A DNA stretch of 64,000 nucleotides from Streptomyces sp. LUP47B (GTDB lineage: Bacteria > Actinomycetota > Actinomycetes > Streptomycetales > Streptomycetaceae): assembly GCF_001746295.1 (NCBI RefSeq), contig NZ_MJAH01000012.1, positions 98,219 to 162,218 on the forward strand, written 5' to 3'. Below the pieces are notes generated by a model, which did no database searches, was not told the DNA's origin, and saw nothing but the letters and a program-made list of their open reading frames with translations. This document shows, in pieces, positions 16,305 through 24,152 of the stretch. The position numbers and the translations under genes are program-made. Each line of letters begins with the position of its first letter. Position 1 is the stretch's first letter.

Positions 16305-17513
16305 CTATTCGATGTGCTTGCTAAGTCGGGCCGGGCTCTCCACCGGTTCCTGGGACGGCGCCGGTGTTACGGCCTCGCGACACCGCCGGGCCGCGGCTGC
16401 GACGACCGTTTCCAGCGGGCCACGCCCGACGTGCCGCCACGAGAGGGCGAAGAGGAGCGCTCCGGTCGTCATGACGGCGTAGAGGAGCCCGGGGGAGTCG
16501 GCGAGTGCGCCGGTGGCGAGAAGGAGCACGTGGGCGACGTAGAGGGTCAGGGGCATGCTGCCCGCCGCCGCGAGCGGCGTGAGCGCCCGCGCGAGGAGGG
16601 CGCTCCTGGTCAGCAGCAGGGCGCCGCCGAGGATCGCCGTCGCCGAGCCCAGGGTGAGGAGCATGTCGAAGGGCGTGGTCGCGTGCGGCGCACGGGACAG
16701 CAGCGCCCACCAGGTCTCGCCCCCGGGGCTGTCCCACAGGGCCTCGGCGCGGGAGGCGCCCGGGAACTCCGCGCGCCACAGGTGCCCGAGCCCGTCGTAC
16801 CGGAACAGAACCAGGGACGACACCAGCCAGACACCGGCCACCAGTGCGAGACCGCCGCCGAGGAGCCGGGGTGCGGCCTTCCGTGACGCCAGGTCCATCC
16901 GGCCGAGAGCGAGTCCGGCGCACAGATACGCGGTCCACGCGAGCACCGGGTAGTCGCCGTGGACCAGCAGGTCCGACACCAGGCCGAGCGGGTCGGTGAC
17001 CACGTCCTGGAGGGTCGGGTCGCCGTCGAAGGCGGGCGCCGGCAGGACGCCCCGCAGCGCGTGCACGGCGAACGGGGCACCCAGGGCCAGGGTCAGGGAC
17101 AGGGACGCCAGGGTGCGCGGACCGAGGCCCAGCAGCGGGATCCCGATCAGGAACAACAGCGCGTAGAACGCCAGGATCACGTCCACGTCCAAGTCCGCCG
17201 CGCGCGAGGCATAGCCCAGCAGCAGCCCGATCAGCGCGATGACGCCGGCCCGCGCCGCCACCGTGACGGCCGCGGGCCGCCCGGTCACCGGCCGGCGCCC
17301 GCCGGTCGTGAAGGCCAGACCGATCCCGGCCGTCACCGCGAACGTCGCCGAGGAACGGCCGCCCGCGAACATCCAGGCGGGTGTGACCGCGCCTGCCGCG
17401 TCGAACGCACCGAACGCGTGAACGGAGAACATACCGAGCAGGGCGAGGCCCCGTGCCACATCGACCCCCACGATTCGCGGCACGGCATGCTTCGGGGCGT
17501 ACGGAACAGGCAT
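16305..17513 (-). CDS. Polytopic membrane protein, DUF418/DUF1624 (HGSNAT-like acyltransferase) type
   Basis: This 402-residue protein with about ten hydrophobic segments begins RIVGVDVARGLALLGMFSVHAF, the hallmark first helix of DUF418/DUF1624 and heparan-alpha-glucosaminide N-acetyltransferase relatives. Such proteins are thought to move acyl groups across the membrane. It is the first gene of the Dap/Pls operon, 35 bp ahead of the polymerase gene, so it may modify, protect against or export the product; this is inference. ATG 17513 is chosen because GGAG lies 12 bases upstream. An 83-codon extension upstream is low in third-position GC and rejected. Confidence 0.78.
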   Translation of the reverse strand: MPVPYAPKHAVPRIVGVDVARGLALLGMFSVHAFGAFDAAGAVTPAWMFAGGRSSATFAVTAGIGLAFTTGGRRPVTGRPAAVTVAARAGVIALIGLLLGYASRAADLDVDVILAFYALLFLIGIPLLGLGPRTLASLSLTLALGAPFAVHALRGVLPAPAFDGDPTLQDVVTDPLGLVSDLLVHGDYPVLAWTAYLCAGLALGRMDLASRKAAPRLLGGGLALVAGVWLVSSLVLFRYDGLGHLWRAEFPGASRAEALWDSPGGETWWALLSRAPHATTPFDMLLTLGSATAILGGALLLTRSALLARALTPLAAAGSMPLTLYVAHVLLLATGALADSPGLLYAVMTTGALLFALSWRHVGRGPLETVVAAAARRCREAVTPAPSQEPVESPARLSKHIE

Positions 17514-18098
17514 GAAAATTCTCCAGAGGGGAGTACGGCGGAATAGCGCCCGCTGTTCAGCACGCAGCGGAAAATCATGACGAAGAACCCCCGTGTTTCC
17601 GGTGTTCCGGAAGAAAGAGAAGTGCCCCGAGGCACGGAATGAAATAAGAGAAGGAGCGGTTCGGTATGTGCCTGAAGTGACCACGCGGTGGGGACGGGGT
17701 GGTCGGCTGGAGCCTTGGTCAGGGCTCTGAGAATGCAATCCGAATTGTTTCGAGGGGCTCATGAACGGGTCAAGCGCGTTTCAGTCAATGGCGGTTTCTT
17801 GCTGGTCGACCGTTCGTTGGCGGTATGCCCCGTTCATGCCGCTCGATGGCGTCACCGGGGAACTCACCCGAGGGGCGGTGCATATACCGTCCGGCATTCC
17901 GCTTTTCAATGCCTCGAAATCCGGCCACCGGGTTCATGACAGAAAAGAAGTTCGATTTCCTTGACGATTTCCGCGGGGTTGCCCGGCGTTTTCCGCGACA
18001 TGACGGAACCGAACACGAGCGGGCGTTCCCCGCACGGGCGTGCCCCGGACCCTGACCGGGGGATGAGTGCACGCCGCCATGGCGGATACCTTTAGGTC
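17514..18098. promoter_or_regulatory. Divergent spacer between the Dap/Pls operon and yihY
   Basis: This 585-bp gap has visibly lower GC than its flanks, as expected of a promoter region. It should hold the promoter of the six-gene minus-strand operon and that of the plus-strand yihY gene. GAACGGG at 17764-17770 and CCCGTTC near 17829-17835 form a widely spaced inverted repeat. No convincing gene is present; a 39-codon plus-strand frame starting near 17937 lacks a ribosome site. Confidence 0.5.
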
Positions 18099-19244
18099 GT
18101 GCAGGCAGCAAGCGAATCCCCTCAGCGGCCCTCCGGCCGGCTCCATCGGGCCCGTGCCCTCTACCGGAACGTCTCGAAGCGCCGGACCGCCTGGCTGCTG
18201 GTCAAGGACACCGTCAACTCGTGCATCGAGTACCGCATCCTGGGGCTCGCCGCCGAGGCCGCGTTCTTCTCGCTGCTGTCCGTGCCGCCGCTGCTGCTCA
18301 GCCTCATCGGACTGCTCGGCTACGTCGACGACTGGACCGGCACCGACAGCATCAGCAGCCTCGAGGCCAACATCCTGGACGCCGCGCGCACGGTCCTGTC
18401 CGACAAGGGCGTACGGCAGATCGCGCAGCCGATCCTCGACGACGTGATGAAGGGCGGCAGACCCGACGTCATCTCCGTCGGCTTCCTGTTCGCCCTGTGG
18501 TCCGGGTCCCGCGCGGTGAACGTCTTCATCGACACCATCACCGTCATGTACGGCCTCGACGGGGTCCGCGGCATCGTCAAGACCCGGCTCGTGGCGTTCG
18601 CGCTGTTCATCGCGGCCCTGCTGATCGGCTCCGTGGCACTGCCCCTGATGGTCGCGGGGCCGGACGCGGTGGTACGGATCGTGCCCTGGTCGGAGACGCT
18701 GGTTCAGGTCCTGTACTGGCCCGTCGTGATCATCCTGTCCATCGCCTTCCTGACCACGCTGTACCACCTGTCGGTGCCGGTGCGCTCACCGTGGATCGAG
18801 GACGTCCCCGGCGCGCTGGTGGCCCTGGCCATGTGGGTGCTGGGGAGCTTCCTGCTCCGGATCTACCTCCAGAGCACGATCGAGGGCGCGACGATCTACG
18901 GCTCGCTGGCCGCGGCCGTGGCGGTGCTCCTGTGGATCGGGGTGTCGGCCTTCGCGGTCCTGGTGGGCGCCGCGGTGAACGCCGCGATCGACCGCGTCTG
19001 GCCCGCCGCGGCGACGGCGGCGGCGCGCGCGGCGAACGAGCGGGTGCGGGAGGCACAGGTCGCGCAGTACGTCGCCCGGACGGCCGCACTCCACGACGAC
19101 ACCGACGCCGACCCCGAGGACCCCGACATGCCCTCGGAGTTCCCGGAGAGATGGTCGCGCTTCCTGCCGCCGGAGGACGTGACGTCGCGGCTGCGGACGC
19201 ACGCCAAGTCGACACACCCCCCGCACAAGCCCGAGGGCTCCTGA
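18099..19244 (+). CDS. YihY/BrkB-family inner membrane protein
   Basis: A 381-residue protein with six predicted membrane segments between about 50 and 290, and the family hallmark IEYRILGLAAEAAFFSLLSVPPLLL. The hydrophilic C-terminal tail (about 300-381) is acidic, then basic. Members were once called ribonuclease BN by mistake; the real role is unclear, perhaps transport or envelope maintenance. The likely start is GTG 18099 with little room for a ribosome site, so the message may be leaderless. Confidence 0.85.
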   Translation: MQAASESPQRPSGRLHRARALYRNVSKRRTAWLLVKDTVNSCIEYRILGLAAEAAFFSLLSVPPLLLSLIGLLGYVDDWTGTDSISSLEANILDAARTVLSDKGVRQIAQPILDDVMKGGRPDVISVGFLFALWSGSRAVNVFIDTITVMYGLDGVRGIVKTRLVAFALFIAALLIGSVALPLMVAGPDAVVRIVPWSETLVQVLYWPVVIILSIAFLTTLYHLSVPVRSPWIEDVPGALVALAMWVLGSFLLRIYLQSTIEGATIYGSLAAAVAVLLWIGVSAFAVLVGAAVNAAIDRVWPAAATAAARAANERVREAQVAQYVARTAALHDDTDADPEDPDMPSEFPERWSRFLPPEDVTSRLRTHAKSTHPPHKPEGS

Positions 19245-19273
19245 AGGGGGCGGGTCCACTGACGGGGCCGGGG

Positions 19274-20110
19274 TCAGACCTTCCAGGTCCCCGCGGCCGC
19301 CGCCTCCCTCGCGAAGTCGGCGAAGTCCCGTGCCTCACGGCCGAGCACCTCCCGCACCCCGTCCGACAGATACGCGTTGCGCCCGTCCAGCAACTGAGCG
19401 AACGCCTCCACCAGCGCCTCCGCCTCCGCCGCCGGCACCCCGAACCCGACCAGGTTCTCCCCGTACCGCTGAGGCGACACCGCCCGGTACGTCAGTTCCC
19501 GCCCCGTCGCCTCAGCGATCTCCGCGACCGCCTCACCGAAGGTCAGCAGCCGAGGTCCCGACAGGGCGACCGTCTCGCCGACATACCGGTCCGCCGACAC
19601 CAGCACGGCCGCCACCACGTCCCCGATGTCCCGCACATCCACGAACGGCTCCCGCACCTCACCCGCCGGGAACACCAACTCCCCGCTCAGCCGCAGCCCT
19701 TCCACCAACGGCCCCTCACTGAAGTTCTGTGCGAACCACGCGGCCCGTACGACCGTCCAGTCGGCCCCCGACGCCTGCACCGCCTCCTCCGCGTCCCGCG
19801 CCCGGTCCTGCCCCCGCGACGACAGCAGCACCAGCCGCCGTACGCCGATCCCCACCGCCTCCCGCGCGACCGCCCCGATCGCCTCGGCGGCCCCCGGAGC
19901 ACCGATGTCCGAGGGGTACACCAGATACGCCGCGTCCGCGCCCCGCAACACCCCCGCCCACGTCGACCGGTCCTGCCAGTCGAACCCCTGCGCCCGCGAG
20001 GCGGCCCGGACCGTCAGCCCCGCCGCCTCCGCGGACTGCGCCACCCGGCTGCCCGTACGACCCGAGGCACCGGTCACCACCACCGTCATCTTCCGCGCGT
20101 TCTGTGTCAT
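19274..20110 (-). CDS. NmrA-type NAD(P)-binding oxidoreductase
   Basis: This 278-residue protein opens with VVVTGASGRTGSRVAQ, a GxxGxxG Rossmann motif typical of the atypical short-chain dehydrogenase/NmrA group (quinone oxidoreductase 2-like or redox sensor proteins). The later VRAAWFAQNFSEG and REPFVDVRDIGDVVAAVL motifs agree. It is divergent from an AraC-type regulator gene across 81 bp, so that regulator probably controls it. The substrate is unknown. Confidence 0.85.
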   Translation of the reverse strand: MTQNARKMTVVVTGASGRTGSRVAQSAEAAGLTVRAASRAQGFDWQDRSTWAGVLRGADAAYLVYPSDIGAPGAAEAIGAVAREAVGIGVRRLVLLSSRGQDRARDAEEAVQASGADWTVVRAAWFAQNFSEGPLVEGLRLSGELVFPAGEVREPFVDVRDIGDVVAAVLVSADRYVGETVALSGPRLLTFGEAVAEIAEATGRELTYRAVSPQRYGENLVGFGVPAAEAEALVEAFAQLLDGRNAYLSDGVREVLGREARDFADFAREAAAAGTWKV

Positions 20111-20191
20111 GCCGTCGAGTCAACTGCCGCCCGCCGCAAGGGTCCATCGCTGAACGGCTCATTCCCATGCGCGCGCGTCTACGCTGGCCGT

Positions 20192-21133
20192 ATGGACGCT
20201 CTGGCAGGCCTGCTGGAAGGACCGCGGGCGCGTGGCGCCTTCATGATCCGTGCGTGTTTCGACCCGCCGTGGGCGGTGCGGGTGGAGGACCGGGCGCCGT
20301 TGACGGTCATGCTGATGGTCCGGGGGGACGCCTGGGTCGTGCCCGACTCGGGCGAGCGGATCCGGCTGCGCCCCGGCGACCTCGCCATCGCCCGCGGCCC
20401 CGACCCCTACACCTGCGCCGACGACCCCGGCACGGCCCCGCAGGCACTGATCCTGCCCGGCGCGGAGTGCCGCTATCCCGACGGGCGGGCCCTGAACGGC
20501 TCCATGGACCTCGGGGTGCGCACCTGGGGCGACCGGCTCGACGGCGGGACGGTGGTCCTCATCGGGACGTATCTGATGGACGGCGAGATCAGCAACCGGC
20601 TCCTGGACGCGCTGCCGCCGCTGCTGTCGCTCACCACCGACGTGTGGGAGTGCCCGCTGACCCCGCTCCTCATGGAGGAGATCGTGCGCGACGAGCCGGG
20701 CCAGGAGGTCGTCCTGGACAGGATGCTGGACCTGCTGGTCATCGCGGCGCTCCGGGCCTGGTTCTCCCGGCCCGAGGCGGAGGCTCCCGCCTGGTACGCG
20801 GCGCTGGCGGATCCTGTCGTGGGCCGGGTGCTGCGGCTGCTGCAGGACGATCCCGCGCATCCGTGGACGGTGGCCTCCCTTGCGGCCAAGGCCGGCGTCT
20901 CGCGTGCCGCGCTCGCCCGGCGGTTCAGTGAGCTGGTGGGGGAGCCGGTGATGACGTATCTGACCGGATGGCGGCTGGCGTTGGCGGCGGATCTGCTGCG
21001 GGGGAGCCCTTCGACGCTCGAGGCGATCGCCCGACAGGTGGGGTACGGCAGCGCGTTCGCGCTGTCCAGTGCGTTCAAGAGGGGGTACGGGGTCAGTCCG
21101 CAGGAGTTTCGGATGCGGGCCGGCGGGGGCTGA
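20192..21133 (+). CDS. AraC-family regulator with N-terminal cupin domain
   Basis: A 313-residue protein. The first 180 residues match the cupin sensor found in this AraC subgroup (VMLMVRGDAWVVPDSGERIRLRPGDLAI). The last 100 hold two helix-turn-helix units, including VASLAAKAGVSRAALARRF and LEAIARQVGYGSAFALSSAF followed by GVSPQEFR. It is divergently paired with the NmrA-like oxidoreductase, which it most likely regulates. ATG 20192 is supported by the start of clear coding sequence; there is no strong ribosome site. Confidence 0.87.
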   Translation: MDALAGLLEGPRARGAFMIRACFDPPWAVRVEDRAPLTVMLMVRGDAWVVPDSGERIRLRPGDLAIARGPDPYTCADDPGTAPQALILPGAECRYPDGRALNGSMDLGVRTWGDRLDGGTVVLIGTYLMDGEISNRLLDALPPLLSLTTDVWECPLTPLLMEEIVRDEPGQEVVLDRMLDLLVIAALRAWFSRPEAEAPAWYAALADPVVGRVLRLLQDDPAHPWTVASLAAKAGVSRAALARRFSELVGEPVMTYLTGWRLALAADLLRGSPSTLEAIARQVGYGSAFALSSAFKRGYGVSPQEFRMRAGGG

Positions 21134-21148
21134 TCGTAGCCTGGGTAT

Positions 21149-21814
21149 GTGTACACGGAACGGGCGTCCCGGCTTGCCGGTGCCGTCATCTGGACCGGTG
21201 ACGGGACCGGACGTGTGCTGCCCGACGGGTGCATGGACCTGCTCTGGAACGAAGGGCGGCTGCTCGTCGCCGGGCCCGACACGCGTGCGTACGTCGCCGG
21301 CGGCACCCCGAGCACCTGGGCGGGCGTGCGCTTCCACCCGGGGACCGCGCCCGCCTTCCTGGGCGTGCCCGCCCATGAACTGCGGGACCGCCGCGTCGAG
21401 TTGGCCGATCTCTGGCCGGCTACGGAGGTACGGCGGCTGCGAAGCCGTATCGAGAAGGCCCCCGACCCCGCCACGGCACTCGAAGAGATCGCCCTGGAGC
21501 GTGCCACCCTTCCTGATCCCGTTCTGCACGCCCTGGTGACCGCCCTCGACGCGGGCCGCCCCGTCGCCGCGACGGCAGACGAACTGGGGCTGGGAGTAAG
21601 GCAGTTGCACCGGAGGTCGCTCGATGCCTTCGGGTACGGGCCCAAGACGCTGGCCCGGATTCTGCGGCTGCGGCGGGCTCTCGTACTGGCCGGGGCCGGG
21701 GTGCCGTTCGCGGAGACGGCGGTGCGGAGCGGGTTCGCGGACCAGGCCCATCTCGCGCGGGACGTCAAGGAGTTGGCGGGCGTTCCGCTCGGGCGGCTAC
21801 TCGCCGTCGGCTAG
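21149..21814 (+). CDS. Small AraC-family regulator
   Basis: A 221-residue protein with a short N-terminal effector part (VLPDGCMDLLWNEGRLLVAGPDT) typical of a DUF6597-like AraC group, and a C-terminal HTH pair (ATADELGLGVRQLHRRSLDAFGYGPKTLARILRLRRAL, then FAETAVRSGFADQAHLARDVKEL). It starts with GTG 15 bases after the previous AraC gene. Its 3' end overlaps the end of the minus-strand VOC gene by 18 bp, tail to tail. Target unknown. Confidence 0.82.
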   Translation: MYTERASRLAGAVIWTGDGTGRVLPDGCMDLLWNEGRLLVAGPDTRAYVAGGTPSTWAGVRFHPGTAPAFLGVPAHELRDRRVELADLWPATEVRRLRSRIEKAPDPATALEEIALERATLPDPVLHALVTALDAGRPVAATADELGLGVRQLHRRSLDAFGYGPKTLARILRLRRALVLAGAGVPFAETAVRSGFADQAHLARDVKELAGVPLGRLLAVG

Positions 21815-22198
21815 CGGGGCGTACAGGTCGACGCCGTTGCCGTCGGGGTCGTGCAGCGAGGCGTACCGCTGCCCCCACTCGGCGTTCCACGGCTTGAGCT
21901 CACCGTGGAAACCCTCGCCCACCAGCTCCTCGTACACCGCGTCGACCTCGGCCGGGCCGGCGCACCGCAGCGCGAGCCCGGTGCGACTGCCGCCGGCCGG
22001 TGCCCGCCATCCAGGGTGGAAGGAGCGGACCGTCTCCTCGGTGTCGAGCATCAGGCGCACACCCCCCGGCAGTTCGGCCTCCGCGTGCGGCTGCGTCTCG
22101 GCCCCTTCCGGGAACGGGAAGCCGAGCCGTCGGTAGAAGGCGACGGAGGCGGCCATGTCGGAGGCCACCAGTCCGATGGCGTCGAATCGTGGAGTCAT
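21797..22198 (-). CDS. VOC-family (glyoxalase-like) protein
   Basis: A 133-residue single VOC module: FDAIGLVASDMAASVAFYRRLGFPF at the start and HDPDGNGVDLYAPL at the end, which carries the usual final Glu/Asp metal position region. Such proteins are dioxygenases, lyases or antibiotic-binding resistance proteins; nothing here selects one. The ATG at 22198 is taken over a longer upstream extension that lacks VOC similarity. Confidence 0.8.
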   Translation of the reverse strand: MTPRFDAIGLVASDMAASVAFYRRLGFPFPEGAETQPHAEAELPGGVRLMLDTEETVRSFHPGWRAPAGGSRTGLALRCAGPAEVDAVYEELVGEGFHGELKPWNAEWGQRYASLHDPDGNGVDLYAPLADGE

Positions 22199-22250
22199 GC
22201 CGCCACCGTAGGCGGCACCCGGAGGCCCGGTCTTGAAGGAATCGGACACG

Positions 22251-22883
22251 TCAGCCGAAGACCACCGGCCCCCGCGGAGTGTCCAGCGTGAAGGAGAGAC
22301 CCACCGGGCCCTCGGTGAGGAGGAGATCGGCGTCGAGGGCGGCGAGGAGGGGCCGGATCTCGTCCGGGACCGGGGCGGTCGCGGTCAGGGACAGCAGGGG
22401 AGTGGCGGGAAGGCCCGAGGCCGTCGGATGGGGCGAGGTGCCCCAGTCGATGAGGAAGGGGACCAGGCCGGAGGGATGCTGGGTGTCGCCGTCGGTCAGG
22501 CGCCAGGTCAGCAGGGTCCCGTCGGGGGTGCGGCGGCTCATCGGGCGGATCTCGCCGGGGTCGTAACCGCGGGCCCGGGCGGTCGCGACCGCCGTGTCCA
22601 GGTCGGGCGGGCCGATGGCCCAGGTCACCGTGCGGGCGGTGGCGAGCATGTCGACGTCGAAGGGGCGTGGCCCCATCGGCTCCGGCTGCTCCGGGTCCGG
22701 GCCGATGATCTCCAGATAGGCGGTGCCGCCCAGGGCCACGAGATGGTTGCGGGTGCCGCGACCGAGGTGCACACCGCCGGGCGCGGGGGTCACGCCGGTG
22801 CGCCGGGTGAAGTCGGCGACCGTCGCCGCCAGGTCCGGGGTCGCGAGGACGAGATGGTCCAGCCGTGCGGGAATCGCGTTCAC
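22251..22883 (-). CDS. VOC-family protein, glyoxalase-like domain
   Basis: A 210-residue protein with LDHLVLATPDLAATVADFTRRTG at the start and RNHLVALGGTAYLEIIGPDP, the pattern of the longer glyoxalase-like domain group. The GTG at 22883 begins the conserved part. It lies 52 bp upstream of the other VOC gene and could share its message. Substrate unknown. Confidence 0.78.
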   Translation of the reverse strand: MNAIPARLDHLVLATPDLAATVADFTRRTGVTPAPGGVHLGRGTRNHLVALGGTAYLEIIGPDPEQPEPMGPRPFDVDMLATARTVTWAIGPPDLDTAVATARARGYDPGEIRPMSRRTPDGTLLTWRLTDGDTQHPSGLVPFLIDWGTSPHPTASGLPATPLLSLTATAPVPDEIRPLLAALDADLLLTEGPVGLSFTLDTPRGPVVFG

Positions 22884-22953
22884 CGCGCCGAGGCTACGCA
22901 CAGCGACCCGCCCGACGGAACACCCGTACGACGGCGACACACTGCGATGTTGT

Positions 22954-23997
22954 TCAGCCGGCCGGCGGGGCCGTGCTCGCCCGCTCGACCAGCCGCGTCG
23001 ACAGCTCGGTCCGGGTGCTCTCGGGCCGGTCGCCGTCCATCATGCGGACCAGGAGGCGCAGGGCCGTCGCCGCCATCTCGGACAGGGGCTGGCGGACCGT
23101 GGTGAGGGCCGGGGTGGTCCAGCGGGCCTCGGGCAGGTCGTCGAAGCCCACGACGCTGATGTCGTCCGGGACGCGCAGGCCCCGTTCGGCCAGGGCCTCG
23201 TACACCCCGAGGGCCATGCGGTCGGAGCAGGCGAAGACCGCGGTGGGCGGTTCGGGCAGGTCCAGCAGTTCCAGCGTGCGGCGGTGGGCCGCGCTCTCGT
23301 CGAAGCCGGCGTGGCGGACGTACTCGGGCCGCTGCCGTATCCCCGCCGCCGCGAGGGCGGACCGGTAGCCCGCCACGCGCGCGCTGCTGCACATCTTGCG
23401 CTGGTGGCCGGCGACGACCGCGATGCGGTCATGCCCCAGCGCCAGCAGGTGCTCGGTCGCCGTCACCCCGCCCTGCCAGTTCGCCGCGCCCACCGAGACG
23501 ACGCCCGGCGGCGGCTCCAGGACCGGGTCGATCAGGACGTACGGGATGCGGTGCTGGTCCAGCCAGCCGTACTGCGACGACGTCAGCTCGGCCAGGTTGA
23601 ACAGCACCCCGGAGGAGCCGCGCGCGGTGAGCTTGTCCAGCCAGCCGCGCTCCGGGCGCCCGGCCCGGGTGCGGTTCGGCCCGGCCGAGACGACGACCTC
23701 GAGACCCGCGTCGTGGGCGGCCGCCTCCACTCCGTGCAGCACCGCCCCCGACCAGGAGGTCTCCAGCGAGTGCACGACCAGGTCGACCAGCCCCGACGCC
23801 TTCGCCGCGTCGAACCTCGGTCTGCGGACGTAGCCGAGCCGGTCCAGCGCCTCGGTGACCCGGCGGCGGGTCTCGGGGGCCACGTCCTCGCGCCCGTTGA
23901 CCACCTTGGAGGCGGTCGGCACCGAGACGCCCGCCTCCCGGGCCACGACCGCCAGCGTCGGACCGGTCGCCACGCTCGCACTCCCCGTGCGGACCAT
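22954..23997 (-). CDS. LacI-family transcriptional regulator
   Basis: This 347-residue repressor has an N-terminal helix-turn-helix (TLAVVAREAGVSVPTASKVVNGREDVAPETRRRV, about 15-48) and a periplasmic-binding-protein-like sugar domain ending PALTTVRQPLSEMAATAL. A palindrome with AAGCGCTT lies about 63 bp upstream of its start and may be its own operator. The gene follows the importer and GH43 gene in the same direction, so it likely controls xylan or related sugar use, and possibly the rhamnogalacturonan genes that share the AAGCGCTT motif. Confidence 0.88.
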   Translation of the reverse strand: MVRTGSASVATGPTLAVVAREAGVSVPTASKVVNGREDVAPETRRRVTEALDRLGYVRRPRFDAAKASGLVDLVVHSLETSWSGAVLHGVEAAAHDAGLEVVVSAGPNRTRAGRPERGWLDKLTARGSSGVLFNLAELTSSQYGWLDQHRIPYVLIDPVLEPPPGVVSVGAANWQGGVTATEHLLALGHDRIAVVAGHQRKMCSSARVAGYRSALAAAGIRQRPEYVRHAGFDESAAHRRTLELLDLPEPPTAVFACSDRMALGVYEALAERGLRVPDDISVVGFDDLPEARWTTPALTTVRQPLSEMAATALRLLVRMMDGDRPESTRTELSTRLVERASTAPPAG

Positions 23998-24031
23998 CGG
24001 GAACCACCTCTCCGGCCCGCCCGAGGGCCAT

Positions 24032-24067
24032 GAAAGTTTTCGACCAGCGCGGAAACAGTAAGCGCTT
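24032..24067. promoter_or_regulatory. Two palindromes in front of the LacI gene
   Basis: GAAAGTTTTC (24032-24041) is a perfect or near-perfect palindrome, and AAGCGCTT (24060-24067) lies within GGAAACAGTAAGCGCTTCC. Palindromes with a central CG or GC and A-rich flanks are typical LacI operators. They sit between the GH43 stop and the LacI start, so they should control the LacI gene. Confidence 0.5.
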
Positions 24068-24152
24068 CCTACCCTAGGTTCGCCGGGTGAAGTCGGGAAG
24101 AGGTAGGGCTTCGCTGGTCTTCCTGGGCCCCTGACTTTCGAAACCTCGAACG

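Noticed and set aside
8626..17513. Reading the cluster as staphyloferrin B-type siderophore or viomycin-type pathway because of SbnA/SbnB
   Set aside because: There are no NIS synthetases, no siderophore uptake genes, and no multimodular NRPS or capreomycidine genes. The Pls-type polymerase fits better.
17937..18055. A 39-codon plus-strand ORF (MTEKKFDFLDDFRG...) as a possible RiPP precursor or small protein
   Set aside because: There is no ribosome site, no tailoring enzyme nearby, and codon bias is weak.
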